Below are positions 38,201 through 50,409 of a stretch of 64,000 bases of DNA, piece after piece. Origin of the DNA: Phoronis australis (lineage: Eukaryota; Phoronida; Phoronidae); contig NMRA01000056.1 in NCBI GenBank assembly GCA_002633005.1, positions 9,165 to 73,164 on the forward strand, read 5' to 3'. The translations under genes and the position numbers were made by a program. The notes under the pieces were generated by a model that saw nothing but the letters and a program-made list of their open reading frames with translations, ran no database searches and was not told the DNA's origin. Each line of letters starts with the position of its first letter. Positions within the stretch are counted from its first letter, which is position 1.

Positions 38201-39208
38201 CAGACTAAGGGCTGAGAATGACGATGCCAATGATTTTTGAACCTGCTATACAGCTGAAGTCAGGATTTTGTTCTGTCTCTTGACCAACGTTCTTACCTGT
38301 TATGAATGGAGTATTGATCACACATGCGCAGATATAAAAAACCTCCAAGGGACAATTTGAGGCTATGAAATAAGGCATTCTGGATGGCCCAAGCCAAGTA
38401 AACCAAGAAATCAAACAAAGATTTAGCACATTGAATTAGGTAAGAACATGTTAAACAAATACACAACAATAACTCAAAGGAAAGAGTCACAGTTTTTGCA
38501 CAATAAAACAAATATCAACCAGTCTCTCAGACATATCAGGTCACAAGGTCATCAGGAGAAAAATGACCATCTGATCCGATATCACCCTCGAGATCGCTCC
38601 ATAGTGTTGTAGAAGACAATAAAAGTGCAGTCGGCGAGTAGCCGCACTCTTCAAGGGAGTAACATTTGCTCTCAAGCCATTCATTTGGTAGTTGTTATTG
38701 ATTTATACAACTTTCTTATACAGGTAGCTGGCTGGTCCAGGCTCCATTCCTGATGGTTGCCATTCACTGGAAGATTCAACTCGACAACCAATGTTGTAAA
38801 TGTAATTGATTGATAAATACTACAGTCTACACGCTCAGCCACAACAGCACGAGTCTGCCTGGACAAATAATTACCTGTGTGTGCATAGGACACTGGTACT
38901 TTCCATAGACTAACTTGTGCAGAGGCTGATGCAAATAGTTTACCGAAAGCCAGTGGTAACACCATAGTGAAATAATATTTGTTGGAGATGTCTTCCGATT
39001 TCCTGACTCGCCAACACTTCAATATGGGCGGTAAATAAATAGTCACAGAAACTAACTGAACCATTGCTACAGTTAGTGGGTATGGAAATTCACTCAATAG
39101 TGTCTTGACAATCACATTACCACCAGCGCTCAAAGTATACCAAACCAGGCACAGGAATAAAATCCGAAAAGCGTCTTTGTATGGATGACTGTCTTCATCA
39201 GCTGTCAT
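32228..39208 (-). CDS. SLC35E1: Solute carrier family 35 member E1-like transporter
   Basis: Six exons on the minus strand: 38875-39208 (ATG at 39208), 37237-37307, 35687-35824, 34529-34654, 33600-33845 and 32228-32461 (stop at 32228). The sum is 1149 nt, or 382 aa (human ~410), and all phases fit. The product is a drug/metabolite-type multi-span membrane protein of the triose-phosphate/nucleotide-sugar transporter family. Landmarks in order: [105 protein letters not shown] and [20 protein letters not shown]. The last exon gives a soluble C-terminal tail ([16 protein letters not shown]). Its substrate is not established for this subfamily. The frame stays open upstream of ATG 39208, but no in-frame ATG occurs there. 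It shares a very short divergent promoter with CLP1. The third intron has a minor-spliceosome-like donor. Confidence 0.95.
32609..32680. repeat. 34 bp direct duplication upstream of the last transporter exon
   Basis: The unit containing tcgttcctcacgacc and actcggtgcattaaa occurs twice in a row with one difference, in the last intron of the SLC35E1-like gene. Confidence 0.9.
37910..38035. repeat. Dispersed repeat end shared with the GNAT introns
   Basis: A gcccatgata-type end, a ctggggagcttcagcc-like core and a G-homopolymer resemble 8690-8850 and 5460-5579 in intron 1 of GNAT copies 3 and 2. This explains the poly-C tract at the assembly break. The family is unidentified. Confidence 0.5.
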
Positions 39209-39325
39209 GTTGGCACATGCGGATCCGGAAATACAAAAGCGCTCAGGAAGTTTTCTCTGTTTGAAAACGAATTTAGACGTTGCCTGAAGCTGAATCAAGC
39301 TAGAATAGAAGACGTAAGAAAAGTA
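39209..39325. promoter_or_regulatory. Bidirectional promoter region between SLC35E1-like gene and CLP1
   Basis: Only 117 bp separate the transporter ATG (minus) and the CLP1 ATG (plus). No TATA box is obvious. This spacing implies overlapping or shared promoter elements, and transcription starts may lie within the opposite 5' untranslated region. Confidence 0.7.
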
Positions 39326-42300
39326 ATGACAGAGGAAAGTAAATCGAATGATGTACGTTTTCAGCTTTTTTATCGTAACGCAATGGACGTTGTTGATGCG
39401 TTTTAGGGTGTTTCACACTCGTTTGGTTTGAGTATGATATTGTAATAGCCGGGAATCTAACTAGCGACCCCGATTTATTTTTAACCGGCGAGCGTGCTAA
39501 TCATTCAGCTGATACTAGGCAATTGCCCGTTAGCGAGTGGCTAACAGATGCTCATATATGATTCACCGGAAACACGTTTCTCAACATTCTCCCCTGTCCT
39601 ATGAACAAGCGCGCCACCTGGCAGGTGAACACAAGATTCTACTCCTGGAACATCACCTGACAAGATTCTATTCCTGTACTTACCTTACCAGCTGAGGATA
39701 GCCGCCTGACAGATAAACCTCAAGATTGTCTCGCATTAAAGTCCTCGACTCCTGGTCTAGGATCACCATCAAGCATGCTGTCTGAGGTCCGAGGGTCTGT
39801 GTAGTGCTTCATCGGTATATCATTCGTTTGCCGACTACGCCAATTGTCGTAACAGCCAGAAATCGAACAAGCGACCTCGTTTTAACCGATTGTTGTAATA
39901 GCCAGGAACCGAACCAGGAACTCCCGATTTAACCAGCAAGCGTGCTAACCTTTCAGCTAATAGGCAATTGCCCGTTAGTGAGTGGCTAACTGAGGCTCAT
40001 GTATGATTCCCTGGAATCACGTTTCACAACAATACTCAAACCAAACACAAAAAGACAGACACTGATCAATCAATCAGGTTTGGACTAGAGTCAGAACCTA
40101 GACATTTCCACCTTCTCAACTGGCCCCAGTAGAGGCGGTGGCCATCCCATAGGCCCTCCATTCTTTCAACAAATTAGGTATTTGTGTACAATATGGTGAC
40201 ATTGACCTGCGCACATGATTTTGGCTACTTGTTCAATTCCTCGCATCATATCAATTCAAATATACACGAAAATGTCTCATACCCCGTTCCTTAGTATTTT
40301 GTCATCAAATTTCTGTTAGATACTGCCATGTTGAATGGAAGGAGCCGTCTGGTGGCCAAAAACTGAACTTATCTACCGACACCCATATTCTTCAGAGTGT
40401 TGCTCTTCCAGACCTATAACGTCGACCCCGGGCCCGAGTCCCAAAGGTTCGAATTCCTATGATGGCCCTAATACGCGTCCACTAACAAGAATCTGGAAAA
40501 AAGGAGTTCTTTTTGAGCCCCAAATTCATGAAAAGGTGCTGGCAAACACCATTCAGATTTGATGATGCTGTTTCATTTATAAACAACAGGTGTTGCTGTA
40601 ATCTTGAGTTGAGCAAACATCGCGGTGTCAAGTGGGAAATAGTGTGACCAGAAATTTGATGATAAAATAGTGAGGAAATGCGGTAGGGGACACATTCACA
40701 TATTTTGGAATGAGAATGATAGGCAGAATCAAATGATACCAAAATCATGTGCATGCAGTGTACTTAAACAGTTACTATTTTTCTCTCAGGGTAGCGGTGA
40801 AACGACCTTTAACCTGCAACAAGGAACAGAGCTGCGGTTTGAGGTGGAAGCGGGTGCAACTGTTCAGATTGAGGTACAAGCTGATATGGTAGAAATGTTA
40901 TCTATTGTATTTGCCTATACTCTTGAAATAAATACAGGAATGATTACATATTTGCATTCTACATTCATCAAAAGCTACTTCACTTGATGGCAATAGAGTT
41001 TTTCAGTCTGTTCGTCCAGCTGCCCTTTAATTCGTATTGGATATGGATGGAGATTGAAAGCTGTGATAGGGCTTGACAGCACTTTTGAAATATGTATTCA
41101 TCATGCTGTCTAATTATGTTCAAATGACAAAAAGTCAATATGGTAAAAAGTTGAAAATTGATAAAAAAGGCAAAAGACATCCAGTTTCTCGACCAGTACC
41201 ATGGAGACCCATCTGCACTAATCTTGTAAATAAAACGCAGGCCCATGCGTTTATAGGTAAACGAAACACTTGAACCAAATTTTATTAAGGTATTACATTA
41301 GTTTGAATATGTCTTGTGCTGGAACCTTAATGCTTTGAAATAGCTAGACAAGGATTTGGTTATGTCTGTAGTCCCTATTGGAATTATTCACCATCTCTAT
41401 AGCCAGTCATGTTTATCGAATTTTTTTAAGTCACTTAAAAATTACTTAAGGTTATGTGGGACCTTGTCGACAAGTTCGCGTATTTAGTCAAATATCTACA
41501 AAACAATATTTAATTTTGTGAAAGTAGACAGCTTGTAGAATTTCATGTTTGACTTTTTACCAGTGTGTCATTAATTGGGTCACGTGACCATGTCTTTGTA
41601 GTAAAATTTGGCAAAAAGAAGGGTACCCTGATAGCAAAACAACGGTATCGATGATCAAAATGTTCCAGTTGAAATCTCAAAAAATGACATACAGTATTCT
41701 AAAATGTCATTTTGTTTGATGCAACTATCATAAATTGATAAATGTCCTGTTTTTGGAGCTCCTCGTGCAAAAGTGGAATGTTTTAAAAACAATCCCAGAC
41801 ATCCTTTTGGAAGACAATGCATAAAGCATAGTATCTGAAAATTTCGGATGAATCCGATCAGACATTTCTGGGATACAATGTTCTGAAGTTAGCCTAATTT
41901 GTACATTTTTTTAGGGTTCTACAAAACCTGAAGAAGTATGGTAACCTTTTGACAGTTCAGTTGTTTTTTCATAGTACAAAGCCTTTTAGCAATCTCTTCT
42001 TCTTTTTCTAGGTAACAAATGGAACTGCTGAAATCTTTGGAACAGAACTCGTTAAGGGCAAGACCTATACGTTCCCAACTGGCTCCAAGGTGGCCGTTTT
42101 CACCTGGCATGGATGCAAAATACTGATATCCTTTATGGTCTTTTTTACTTTCCCCTGACTTGTATAGACTTTTTGGGGTGCCTAAATGGTGGGGAAGGCT
42201 TCCACAAGAGGACACCAGTACTGTGGGTCTCGTGCATTTCGGTATGCAAATGCCACTCGAGGGCTGTGTTGCACGGACTCAAGAAACTCACGAAAATGCA

Positions 42301-45300
42301 AGATCGTGCATTCTGTGTGAGGTATATCCATGTTTTACAGGCACAGCTTTGAAACACACTTAGCTTTTTGGGAGATTTTTTGGGTCTACGGTATGCAAAC
42401 CAGGTCTTTTCCATATCACTTTTTGTCTTCCTATGCTTATTTTCTTGTCAGCTTTCCATTTCATTGTCACACTTGGAATAGTTGTCAGTACCTTTTCCGT
42501 TGATTAAACTATGCCTAAATTTTGGGTTTTTTGCTACACAACGTAAGAGCTGTATTTCAAGATTTTTGTAGCTTACTAATTTATTGAAATAATAAGAAAT
42601 ACATATTAACATTATGAAACTTCGCCCAGAAATGGCCACGAGCATTGTATCTGAGGCTTTAGACATACTGATAAACAATTTCGAGATATAAACTGGTAAC
42701 ACAACAAAAATTGGGTCAAATACTTTTCATGATACGTACTATTTAGACTTGGCTTCAATACAAAATGAAACTTTTATGCATAAGCAATGCAACGTACTGA
42801 GGCAATTCGATATTAATTTCATGGCTAAAGTTGCTGGAATCATTCCTAAGAGGATTGTATTTATCCAGTGAATTGTGCGATTCACTAAAACAGAATTAAT
42901 ATCAACTATTTTTTCAAGGATCTGTCATTCTTGATAATTAATTGGACAGTCAAACAAAGAATAAGGTTAAATTCAGGATGATGTTGTGCAGTTTGCAGAG
43001 TCTATTTTAGGAAAATTATGAAAGTCAACAAATAAATAACATCCTGTGTTTCAATCTGATCATCGAGGTCAGTTTGCCGAAATAACCTCTTAAACAGCAG
43101 TTTGGCAGCTCACCTAATCTCACTGTTAAATAATTAGCTTAATCTAAAAGAAGTCTTAGAACACTTTTTTCATATAAAGATCAGGTTCATATATCTGAAG
43201 CAAGTCTTAATCTAGCATTTTTCATATCTTATCAAAGCTGGGATGCCTATATAGAGGCCAATTCCTAAAACAGAAAGCACAAGTTGTTACGGTTTGCACT
43301 CTTTTGCCAGAAACTTGGCTGCAATTTTGTATCACGCATTGAATACTTTAGTTGGTGGCATGTTTGTGAGGGTACATTTCAGTAACCAGAAATGGTTCAG
43401 TTGTCATGGACACCACAATCTTGTTGCTATTAAAACGCCTTGACCCTGAGCACCTGACAGGTAAGGCTGAAGTTGCTTACGTTGCCAAGGAGACACCAAT
43501 GGTGCTGTATGTAAATACTCACGCCGCTTTGGAACAGATGAGACAGAAGGCGGTGGAGGAAGAAACGAGAGGCCCTAGGGTAGGTTGTGTGGGAGGCAAT
43601 CAGGGCCCGGGGTTTAACATAGGCCCTGGGGTAGATTTTGGGGGTAGAGGCCAGGGCATGGGGCCTAATCTTCGAACTCAAACTCCAAATTATTTTTAAC
43701 GTTTTTTGTTCTACAAGCTCAGTTTTCAGACACCTCAAATGATTTCCTTCATTTTGGCTATTGTTGTGAACCGATTGCTACCCTCCAACGTTTAGGGAAC
43801 TGATTAGTCTAATTTATGATCTGGTGATTTTTATTGTTCCTCACTGTTGGTGTTACAGATATTTAGCTTCTTCAAACTCTTAATATTTAATTGAATAATA
43901 TGTAGCTGTTGATTGTAAAGTGTAAATTTTAACTTTTAAGTCAGTTGATAGTATAAATCTATAAAAATGACAATTTTCAGGTAATGGTGGTTGGTCCGAC
44001 AGACGTCGGTAAGAGTACGCTGTGCCGTATGTTATTGAACTATGCTGTCAGGCTGGGACATGCTCCAATATCTGTGGACCTGGATGTAGGACAGGTAGTA
44101 GCAACACGCAATTTTATCGTCAGTTTAGTCCAAAAACGTTGCTCACAGTCCTTGGCTTTTCTCAAGTCAAGTTTGCTGATGAGTCCATCCTATCTACCTG
44201 TCTTCACAACAGTTGACTTGCTGTAGGGTTTTTCTGGAAAATGTGATCCTCCTAGTGTTGTCTGAACGTTTAACAACAAATGTTCCCTGGTGCATATAGG
44301 TACGTTAAAAGTTAGGTAGCAAGTGTTTGATCCAATCAAACCGAGGGATTTTATCCAGGTCGGGCGAAATCCAACTTATCTGAAGGACTGAGTACAAGGA
44401 CTAGTAGTCGAACAGTGGTATTGCAGGACTTTGTTGTTGTGAACATTGGTTTGATTTAGGCACATCCAAATAATGAGATTTTTTTCTTTATTTGGCAAAA
44501 GTGGAATGCAGCATAACATGACCCTGTCCTGCAGCACTTCAAAATGTATTTCCTGCAACCATATATATTGTAGATATTAAGCTAAGTTCGTAATTCTAAA
44601 TGAGTTAAAATGAATATTTCATGAAATGAGAACAGCAATTACAGACCTTGCTACACTAAGTCTAAGCTAGGCAAGGTGCTTTACCCCATGCTGCCTCTTA
44701 GGATATCAAAAGAATTCTGGTGACAGTAAGGTATGCTCCAGCCAAGCAGCAGGTCAAGTATATAGTTACACGAAGACATGATTGAGATAATTGAGCATGT
44801 GAATCTTTGTTAGGAAGTAACATGCCTGAAATTATTTCCATAAGATTAGGTATATTGCATTGAGAACACAAAGGTTATGGTAATGCACTGCCTGCAGGTG
44901 ATCAGGGGTGAGTGGGGTGTAATTTGTAAACGCAATTAATCAGACATGTAATTGGCGATTTTTTACATAATCTGAAAACTAAAATTACTTCTGTATCAAT
45001 ATTTTAATGAGTTTCTATTGCATGAATGTATGATTTTGAACTTTCTATTCACGACATGAACAGTTTTTATGCAAGTTTTATTTTGTATTACTCAGAGATT
45101 TAACTATACAAAACATAATATTTCCAGGGTAACATAACCATCCCGGGCACTGTTTCTGCCCTGATCGTGGAGCGACCTGCAGATGTGGAGGAGGGTTTCT
45201 CCCTGAATGCTCCTGTGGTATTTCATTTCGGTCACAAGTCCCCCGGTGACAATCTCCCGCTGTACAAACTCCTAGTATCCAGGCTGGCTGAAGTGGTCAA

Positions 45301-48300
45301 TATACGATGTGAATCAAATAAAAAAGGTGAAATGTACTGCTATGTTTTACCTTATCGGCTTATAGTAATAGCTGAAAACGTCATCTTTCTAAAGCTCACG
45401 TGTTTACAAAAACCTCACTTTATGTGCTAGTTGATATATCTGTACTACGAAAACTGCTTATAACAAGTAGAATTTCTTTTATTTTTGTTGATATTGACAA
45501 ATGAAGGTTAGCTGATCCGCCACGTCATATTATAGATGAAGCTTTAGTGTAATTTCTATCTCAAGAAGTTGTGCATGACCGCTGCGTTTTAAGATGTCAT
45601 TATTTGTTGGCAATTAACTGGCATAGTTGCAAACTACTGAATCAATGACGTTACCATTAATTGGAGCGAATATCTGTAAAGCTGTGTAGAAGACAGACAT
45701 GAGTATGGTCATGTTTCAAATCTGTCCAATTTAACAGAGTAATAAAAGTGTATACTGTGTTTACATGATGACTAAGACGCTAGCGTTTTCACAAGTGTTT
45801 TATCCAGTATCAAAAAGTTCAGTAATGTGAACTGTTCATGACAGAATTCACCATAATAGTAAATGACCTCTCATGACCCATCATGATGGTTATTAACTGC
45901 CATGATGGGGAAATAGTATTTTTCTGATTATTTGTAGTCAGACTGCTTACTGTGAACATGGGAAAGAGTACCTTTGTTCAGAAAATGAATTTGTTCCAGA
46001 GATTGAATGTGTTTCGACTATTGGCATAAATTTTTGTGTCTAGCTGAAATGATGGCATTTTCGCCACTGAAAAACTGTTACCGTTTTTGCTCCTTTTGTG
46101 CACCTAGTGTCACTATTTGGATGAAGAACTGTTTGATCTCTAATATACAATTCTAAAAATTTTGTTATAATGACTATTTGTCATTTAACCCCTATTGCAA
46201 GTGTTTGTTTTATACATCCATGTGAGGTGACACTGCTATTCTCTCAGTTCCATAGTTATTGGCGTCTTTTCAGCTCTGTACAGTGGTGTCGTAATCAACA
46301 CATGTGGCTGGGTAAGGGGTGGTGGATACGCCTCTATCGTGCATGCAGCCAGTACCTTTGAAGGTATAAATTAGATAGTTTATTTCAATCAGTAGGTTAG
46401 GTGACAGCTCTTGTTACAATACATTACTAACAAATTCAAAGTAGCATGAGAGTAAACTTATGTGGAAATTGAACACTGTATAGCTTTTGTCATGTCATTG
46501 CCTTGGCACATCAATGTAGTTATTGCTGTAACACACACAGGCTGTCGGTATGGGTTAACTAGTTTAATGCAAGTGAAAGATGTGTTGGTTTAGTAGGTAA
46601 TGAGATATTGGCAAATGAGGCATTTATTCGTTGCCAAATTTGAGCAATGTAACTACTGAGTGGCCACTCGTGGCAAGGGCATTCTATTGAGCATTCTTTT
46701 TCCTATCAACTCGAATTCTTTTATTGCAACCTGTATTTCTTTTCTTTGCTACTGCAGCTCTCTTTTCACGAACGCACAAACCACAGCTGTTTCTAGCAAT
46801 GTGCTTCTCTCACAAGCAGTCGTTATGCAAAACTGCAAAAAAATTGTTAAAATGCCAAGTGTTAATGCCCGTGCAGTTTTTGACAAACAAAGACTAGCTA
46901 TCCTGAATTGGATGCAAGAGAAAAGAAAATTTGCCGTAAAAATGCCTCCTTTTGCAAGTTGCACTCATTCTGGTTTTGTGGGAGGAACAAATTGACGTAT
47001 GTCATCTTCATAAGGTCTTAAGTTTGAAAGTAGGTGAAACATTGATGTGCTAACATTTACGCTTAAATTGAATGGCTTCTATTAATATTGCATTTTTCAG
47101 TTGATGTGATCATCGTCTTGGACCAAGAAAGATTATATAGTGAATTAAAAAGAGATATGCCTGATTTTGTCAAAGTCATCCTACAGCCCAAATCTGGAGG
47201 AGTGAGTCAACACATTCTTAAACTTTAATAAGCATTCTTTCACCGAATTATTTTCGTCAATTCCAATTCATCAGAAATTGTTTATTACTTTCATTTTCAC
47301 ATTTCCCATTACTCTCCTCTGTTTGTAAAGACTATTAGTGGTACTTATGTGCTTAGTATTAGGACTCTTAACTGTGTTGTTTTATTAAGTTCAAACCATT
47401 TGTTCGGCTTCAATTTCAATAGTGAAAGTGTAATTTCAGTATTATCACTAACAGCTGTGTATGTTCCCCAGTTGCTTGAAAAGAAGCTGGTGATCAGTGT
47501 TATCATGTTTGCAATTTGCCGTGCTGTTCTCATCCCATCTGGTATAGATCATTCACAGTTTCTAGTTGGGTTAATGGATTGTCATAAATATTAGATGTTT
47601 TCTAAACTTTGTATTTTTAATAAAAGATAATTGCAGGCGGTCTGGTATACGTTGTACCATATGTGTGCAGGCCCTCTGTATTGATCATCTGGAACCATTT
47701 TATATAGTTATAACCGAGCTGAAGAGCTAGGTACCTGACTCAAGGGTCTAGCAGTGTACTTGAGTGGGACTTGAACCCACGACCTTAAAGAAAGCGGACA
47801 CTTGTACCAATAGCCACACTGCCTCCTCCTAACATCGTATTTCATTACAAATTGTTTTTAAGTTGCACATCACAATTCTGGCAACAAATCATACTGCTTT
47901 TCAAAGCGACAATAAACACAGATTCCGTCAAACAAGCGAACTTTGCTTTGGACCACTTTCCGCTATAAAATTGTTCTCGAGTTCCTTGCAAAAGTCATTT
48001 CCAGGCTGACAATTTGTTATTCTTTGAGACCATCTCAGCATGTAAAGTGACCCACCATGACACAAACTAACTCGTAGGGCTTGATCTCCAGTATTATTGA
48101 GTGGTCATTTCTTTCAATTCCCTACAATCACATCTAACTAACTGAATTTGAGACCAATTTTTTAAATGTAAAGTGGTCTTACTCAAAAGCTGTTTTTTCT
48201 GATATGAACCAGGTTTACAGCTACTTTTAGTGGTATTGTTATTTCGATTTTGCATCATTTCATTTGGTACATTTTTAACTCCCACCAGGTGGTAGAGAGG

Positions 48301-50409
48301 AGTCGGGAAGCCAGGGCTGATGCGCGGAGTCTACGAATAAAGGACTACTTTTATGGTATCAAGAAGAATCTCTTTCCACACACATTCGACGTCAAGTTCT
48401 CAGACGTTCAAATAGTCAAGATCGGTGGTAAGCACTCATCAAATCTCACCAAAAAGTCTCTGCATGATTAGACTTCTCAGGTCTTATAACACAGCCACGG
48501 GTGTATTCTTAAAAACGTCAGTTTTTCGAAGGCCTTGGTGTTGACTTCTTTAGTGTAGGTGGCGTTGTATGTAGTACTATGCCATAAATGCGGAAAGGTT
48601 TGTGACCTTCATCCCGGTTCGTCGTACACTCGTCATTTCTGCTGCAGATAGATTCCATTATCTTCGTCTGATAAGTCATTTCCTTTTGCTAGAATTTTGG
48701 AGGTGTTAAACAAAATAATCATGCTATTCAAGGAAAACATTTTGATGCTCAGCACTTGCTAGTGGACAACTCAAGTATTGAAATGACAAGCTGCACTGTT
48801 TCATGAGGGTTTTTGTCTCTTTAATGTCATTAAGTTGTTTTTATAAAACTTATCAGACTTTACTGTAAACTGATGTTGCTCCTGACATGATCAAGGTGTG
48901 CTGTTTAGCGATTAGTTTCACCACTCCCTTGCTGGTCTTTCTAGCACCTGATTTGCCTGCCTCACTCATGCCATTGGGGTCAACAACCAGCGATAACAAG
49001 ACAAAGGTGGTTCCCATGGTTCCCAGTAAGTACAGTCATGCGACGGATGGATGAAATTGTTTGAAAATTTGATAAAACCTTCCTCTGCTTGCAAATTGGC
49101 AATTTATGAGGGGAAAGTTTTGGGAAAATTTCCACCAAACTGTCTATGAATTATCTAGTTTATGGCTTTTTTCAGTGTATTATGAAAACGTGTGAACAAA
49201 CTTTTAAGAGTTCTTGCTGCCAGACTTCAGGAAACTAAGAATACAGTCAGTAAAACTTGTGTAAGTCGAATCCCAGCAGACTGTGTGATTTCATCACAGT
49301 ATAGCGAACTTATTTGAAGGATCAGGAGTATTGTTGAACTTTGTCCAAGTTAAGAAAAAATCCAATTCATGTATGTCCGACTTATTCAAGTTCTACTGTG
49401 TAAAGTTTTTCAAAACTAGATTGTTTGGTAAATTGTTAACTTCAAAAAATAAGCTGAATTTTTTGTCCTAGGAATTAAGTGATTTTGCAAGAACCTCTGA
49501 ATTAGCCCCTTGTGGTATTGCTATTTGTAATACTCACCAAGGCATTTAATCCAGTCAACTTATTGGTCAAATATCAATTTCTTGTATACTAATAAAGTAT
49601 ATTACGTTGGAATGATGATGGGAACACCATATTTTGCAGGTGCATCTTTAACGCATCGAGTGTTCAGTGTCAGTATGGGCGACGTAGTTGACGATGATAT
49701 CATACACGAGAATATAGCAGGATTTGTTGTCATGTAAGTCAAGAGTATTTCTGTATTTGGTGGTGGTGATGGTGGTGTTGTTGTTGGTGGTGGTGCTGTT
49801 CTGGTGGTGATGGTGATGGTGGTGGTTATGGTGATGATGGTGGTGGTGGTGATGATGATGGTGGTGATGGTAACATACACAGAGCATAGTAACTGCTGTA
49901 GTGGCTCTTTCTGGCAAAACTCGTAACTTTCCCAAAATGTGATGGGATTTCGTCAATCTAACCTGAATTCATGCAAGTTTTGGTGAATGTTGCTACAGAA
50001 ATTTTTTAGTATGGAATTTTTCCTTACATGTCAACTTTCAACTTAATTTTTTTTTGTCCTTGGGATTTTTGGAGGCATTTTTAATATATTTTTACGCAAT
50101 ATTGTCTGATAAGGTTATCATCATTACAGAAGTTCTATGACCTTATGTGTGAGCTTTGAGATGACAGGCCTCCATTACCCTGCAAAGAATTGCTTTACTT
50201 GAAGCATCAAGATTTTGGACAGAAATTCAACAAAAATAGTGCCTTCAGTTTCTTTGCGTTTTGCAGTGCTATTCAATCAATTAAAACTATTTTTCAGAAC
50301 TAATGTGGATATGGAACGAAAGATGTTTACAGTATTATCACCATCGCCACGACCTCTGCCCAAGACAGTCCTACTGGCCATGGACATATCATTCATGGAG
50401 ATACACTGA
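39326..50409 (+). CDS. CLP1: Polyribonucleotide 5'-hydroxyl-kinase / cleavage factor CLP1
   Basis: Twelve exons: 39326-39352, 40790-40873, 42012-42125, 43454-43579, 43981-44094, 45128-45326, 46274-46363, 47101-47201, 48289-48427, 48945-49025, 49640-49733 and 50298-50409. The sum is 1281 nt, or 426 aa (human 425). CLP1 is an ATP-dependent RNA 5'-kinase that acts in pre-mRNA 3'-end cleavage (CF IIm) and with the tRNA-splicing endonuclease in the nucleus. Seen in the product: N-terminal [30 protein letters not shown], Walker [10 protein letters not shown] (122-130, Lys128), DLDVGQ (150-155), [50 protein letters not shown] and the C-terminal [16 protein letters not shown]. The nine-codon first exon (MTEESKSND) was chosen because it ends in a gtacgt donor at phase 0 and gives a family-like N-terminus. 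It is the least certain exon. Intron 3 is AT-AC; the others are GT-AG. Confidence 0.95.
39440..39590 (-). mobile_element. tRNA-derived SINE, copy 1 (CLP1 intron 1)
   Basis: It shares with 39890-40035 the strings caattgcccgttag, gagtggctaac and agcgtgctaa. On the minus strand an A-box-like gctgaatgattagcacgc and a degenerate B-box (agattcccggct) suggest a tRNA-derived origin. Confidence 0.55.
39890..40035 (-). mobile_element. tRNA-derived SINE, copy 2 (CLP1 intron 1)
   Basis: Direct repeat of 39440-39590, about 450 bp downstream. The minus-strand B-box is better kept here (ggttcggttcctggc). Confidence 0.6.
40115..40330. mobile_element. Partial fold-back MITE in CLP1 intron 1
   Basis: The string aactggccccagtagaggcg followed by ggtggccatcccataggccc matches one terminus of the element at 16849-17476 and the related piece at 17690. 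Confidence 0.45.
41450..41929. mobile_element. TTAA-flanked MITE, copy 3 (CLP1 intron 2)
   Basis: It starts ggttatgtgggacctt after TTAA and shares ttgtcgacaa and ttgggtcacgtgacc with the copy at 30600. The right end (ggttctacaaaacc) is eroded. It lies about 80 bp upstream of CLP1 exon 3. Confidence 0.65.
42126..42134 (+). other. U12-type AT-AC 5' splice site, CLP1 intron 3
   Basis: Directly after exon 3 (...GGA TGC AAA ATA CTG) the sequence is ATATCCTTT, a perfect match to the minor-spliceosome AT-AC donor consensus. No GT donor nearby keeps the CLP1 frame. Confidence 0.85.
43437..43453 (+). other. U12-type branch site and AC acceptor, CLP1 intron 3
   Basis: GCCTTGAC (43437-43444) resembles the minor-spliceosome branch consensus TTCCTTRAY. 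The intron ends in AC at 43453, ten bases past the putative branch A at 43443, and no polypyrimidine tract intervenes. Exon 4 then begins CTG ACA GGT (LTG), restoring the reading [17 protein letters not shown], which aligns residue for residue with the known CLP1 pattern. Confidence 0.8.
47665..47830 (-). mobile_element. tRNA-derived SINE (CLP1 intron 8)
   Basis: On the minus strand the 5' part has a tRNA-like B-box (gtgggttcaagtcccac) with an upstream A-box-like tgtggctattggtac. The tail (agctcttcagctcggttat, aaaatggttccag) is shared with 54765-54962. Confidence 0.7.
49759..49872. repeat. GGT/GAT microsatellite in CLP1 intron 11
   Basis: Imperfect ggtggt and gatgat trinucleotides start about 25 bp after the exon 11 donor. 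The poly-His and poly-Thr open frames on the minus strand are artefacts. Confidence 0.95.

Noticed and set aside
39209-39298. N-terminal extension of the transporter upstream of ATG 39208
   Set aside because: The frame is open but contains no ATG before the divergent CLP1 start, and the extension does not resemble the family.
40405-40450. Cloning-vector polylinker (clustered SalI, SmaI and ApaI-like sites)
   Set aside because: The order of sites does not match a common polylinker, no vector sequence follows, and the adjacent ggttcgaattcc looks like a SINE B-box.
49602-49956. Minus-strand poly-Thr/Ile and poly-His frames
   Set aside because: They are trinucleotide repeat translation overlapping CLP1 exon 11 on the other strand.
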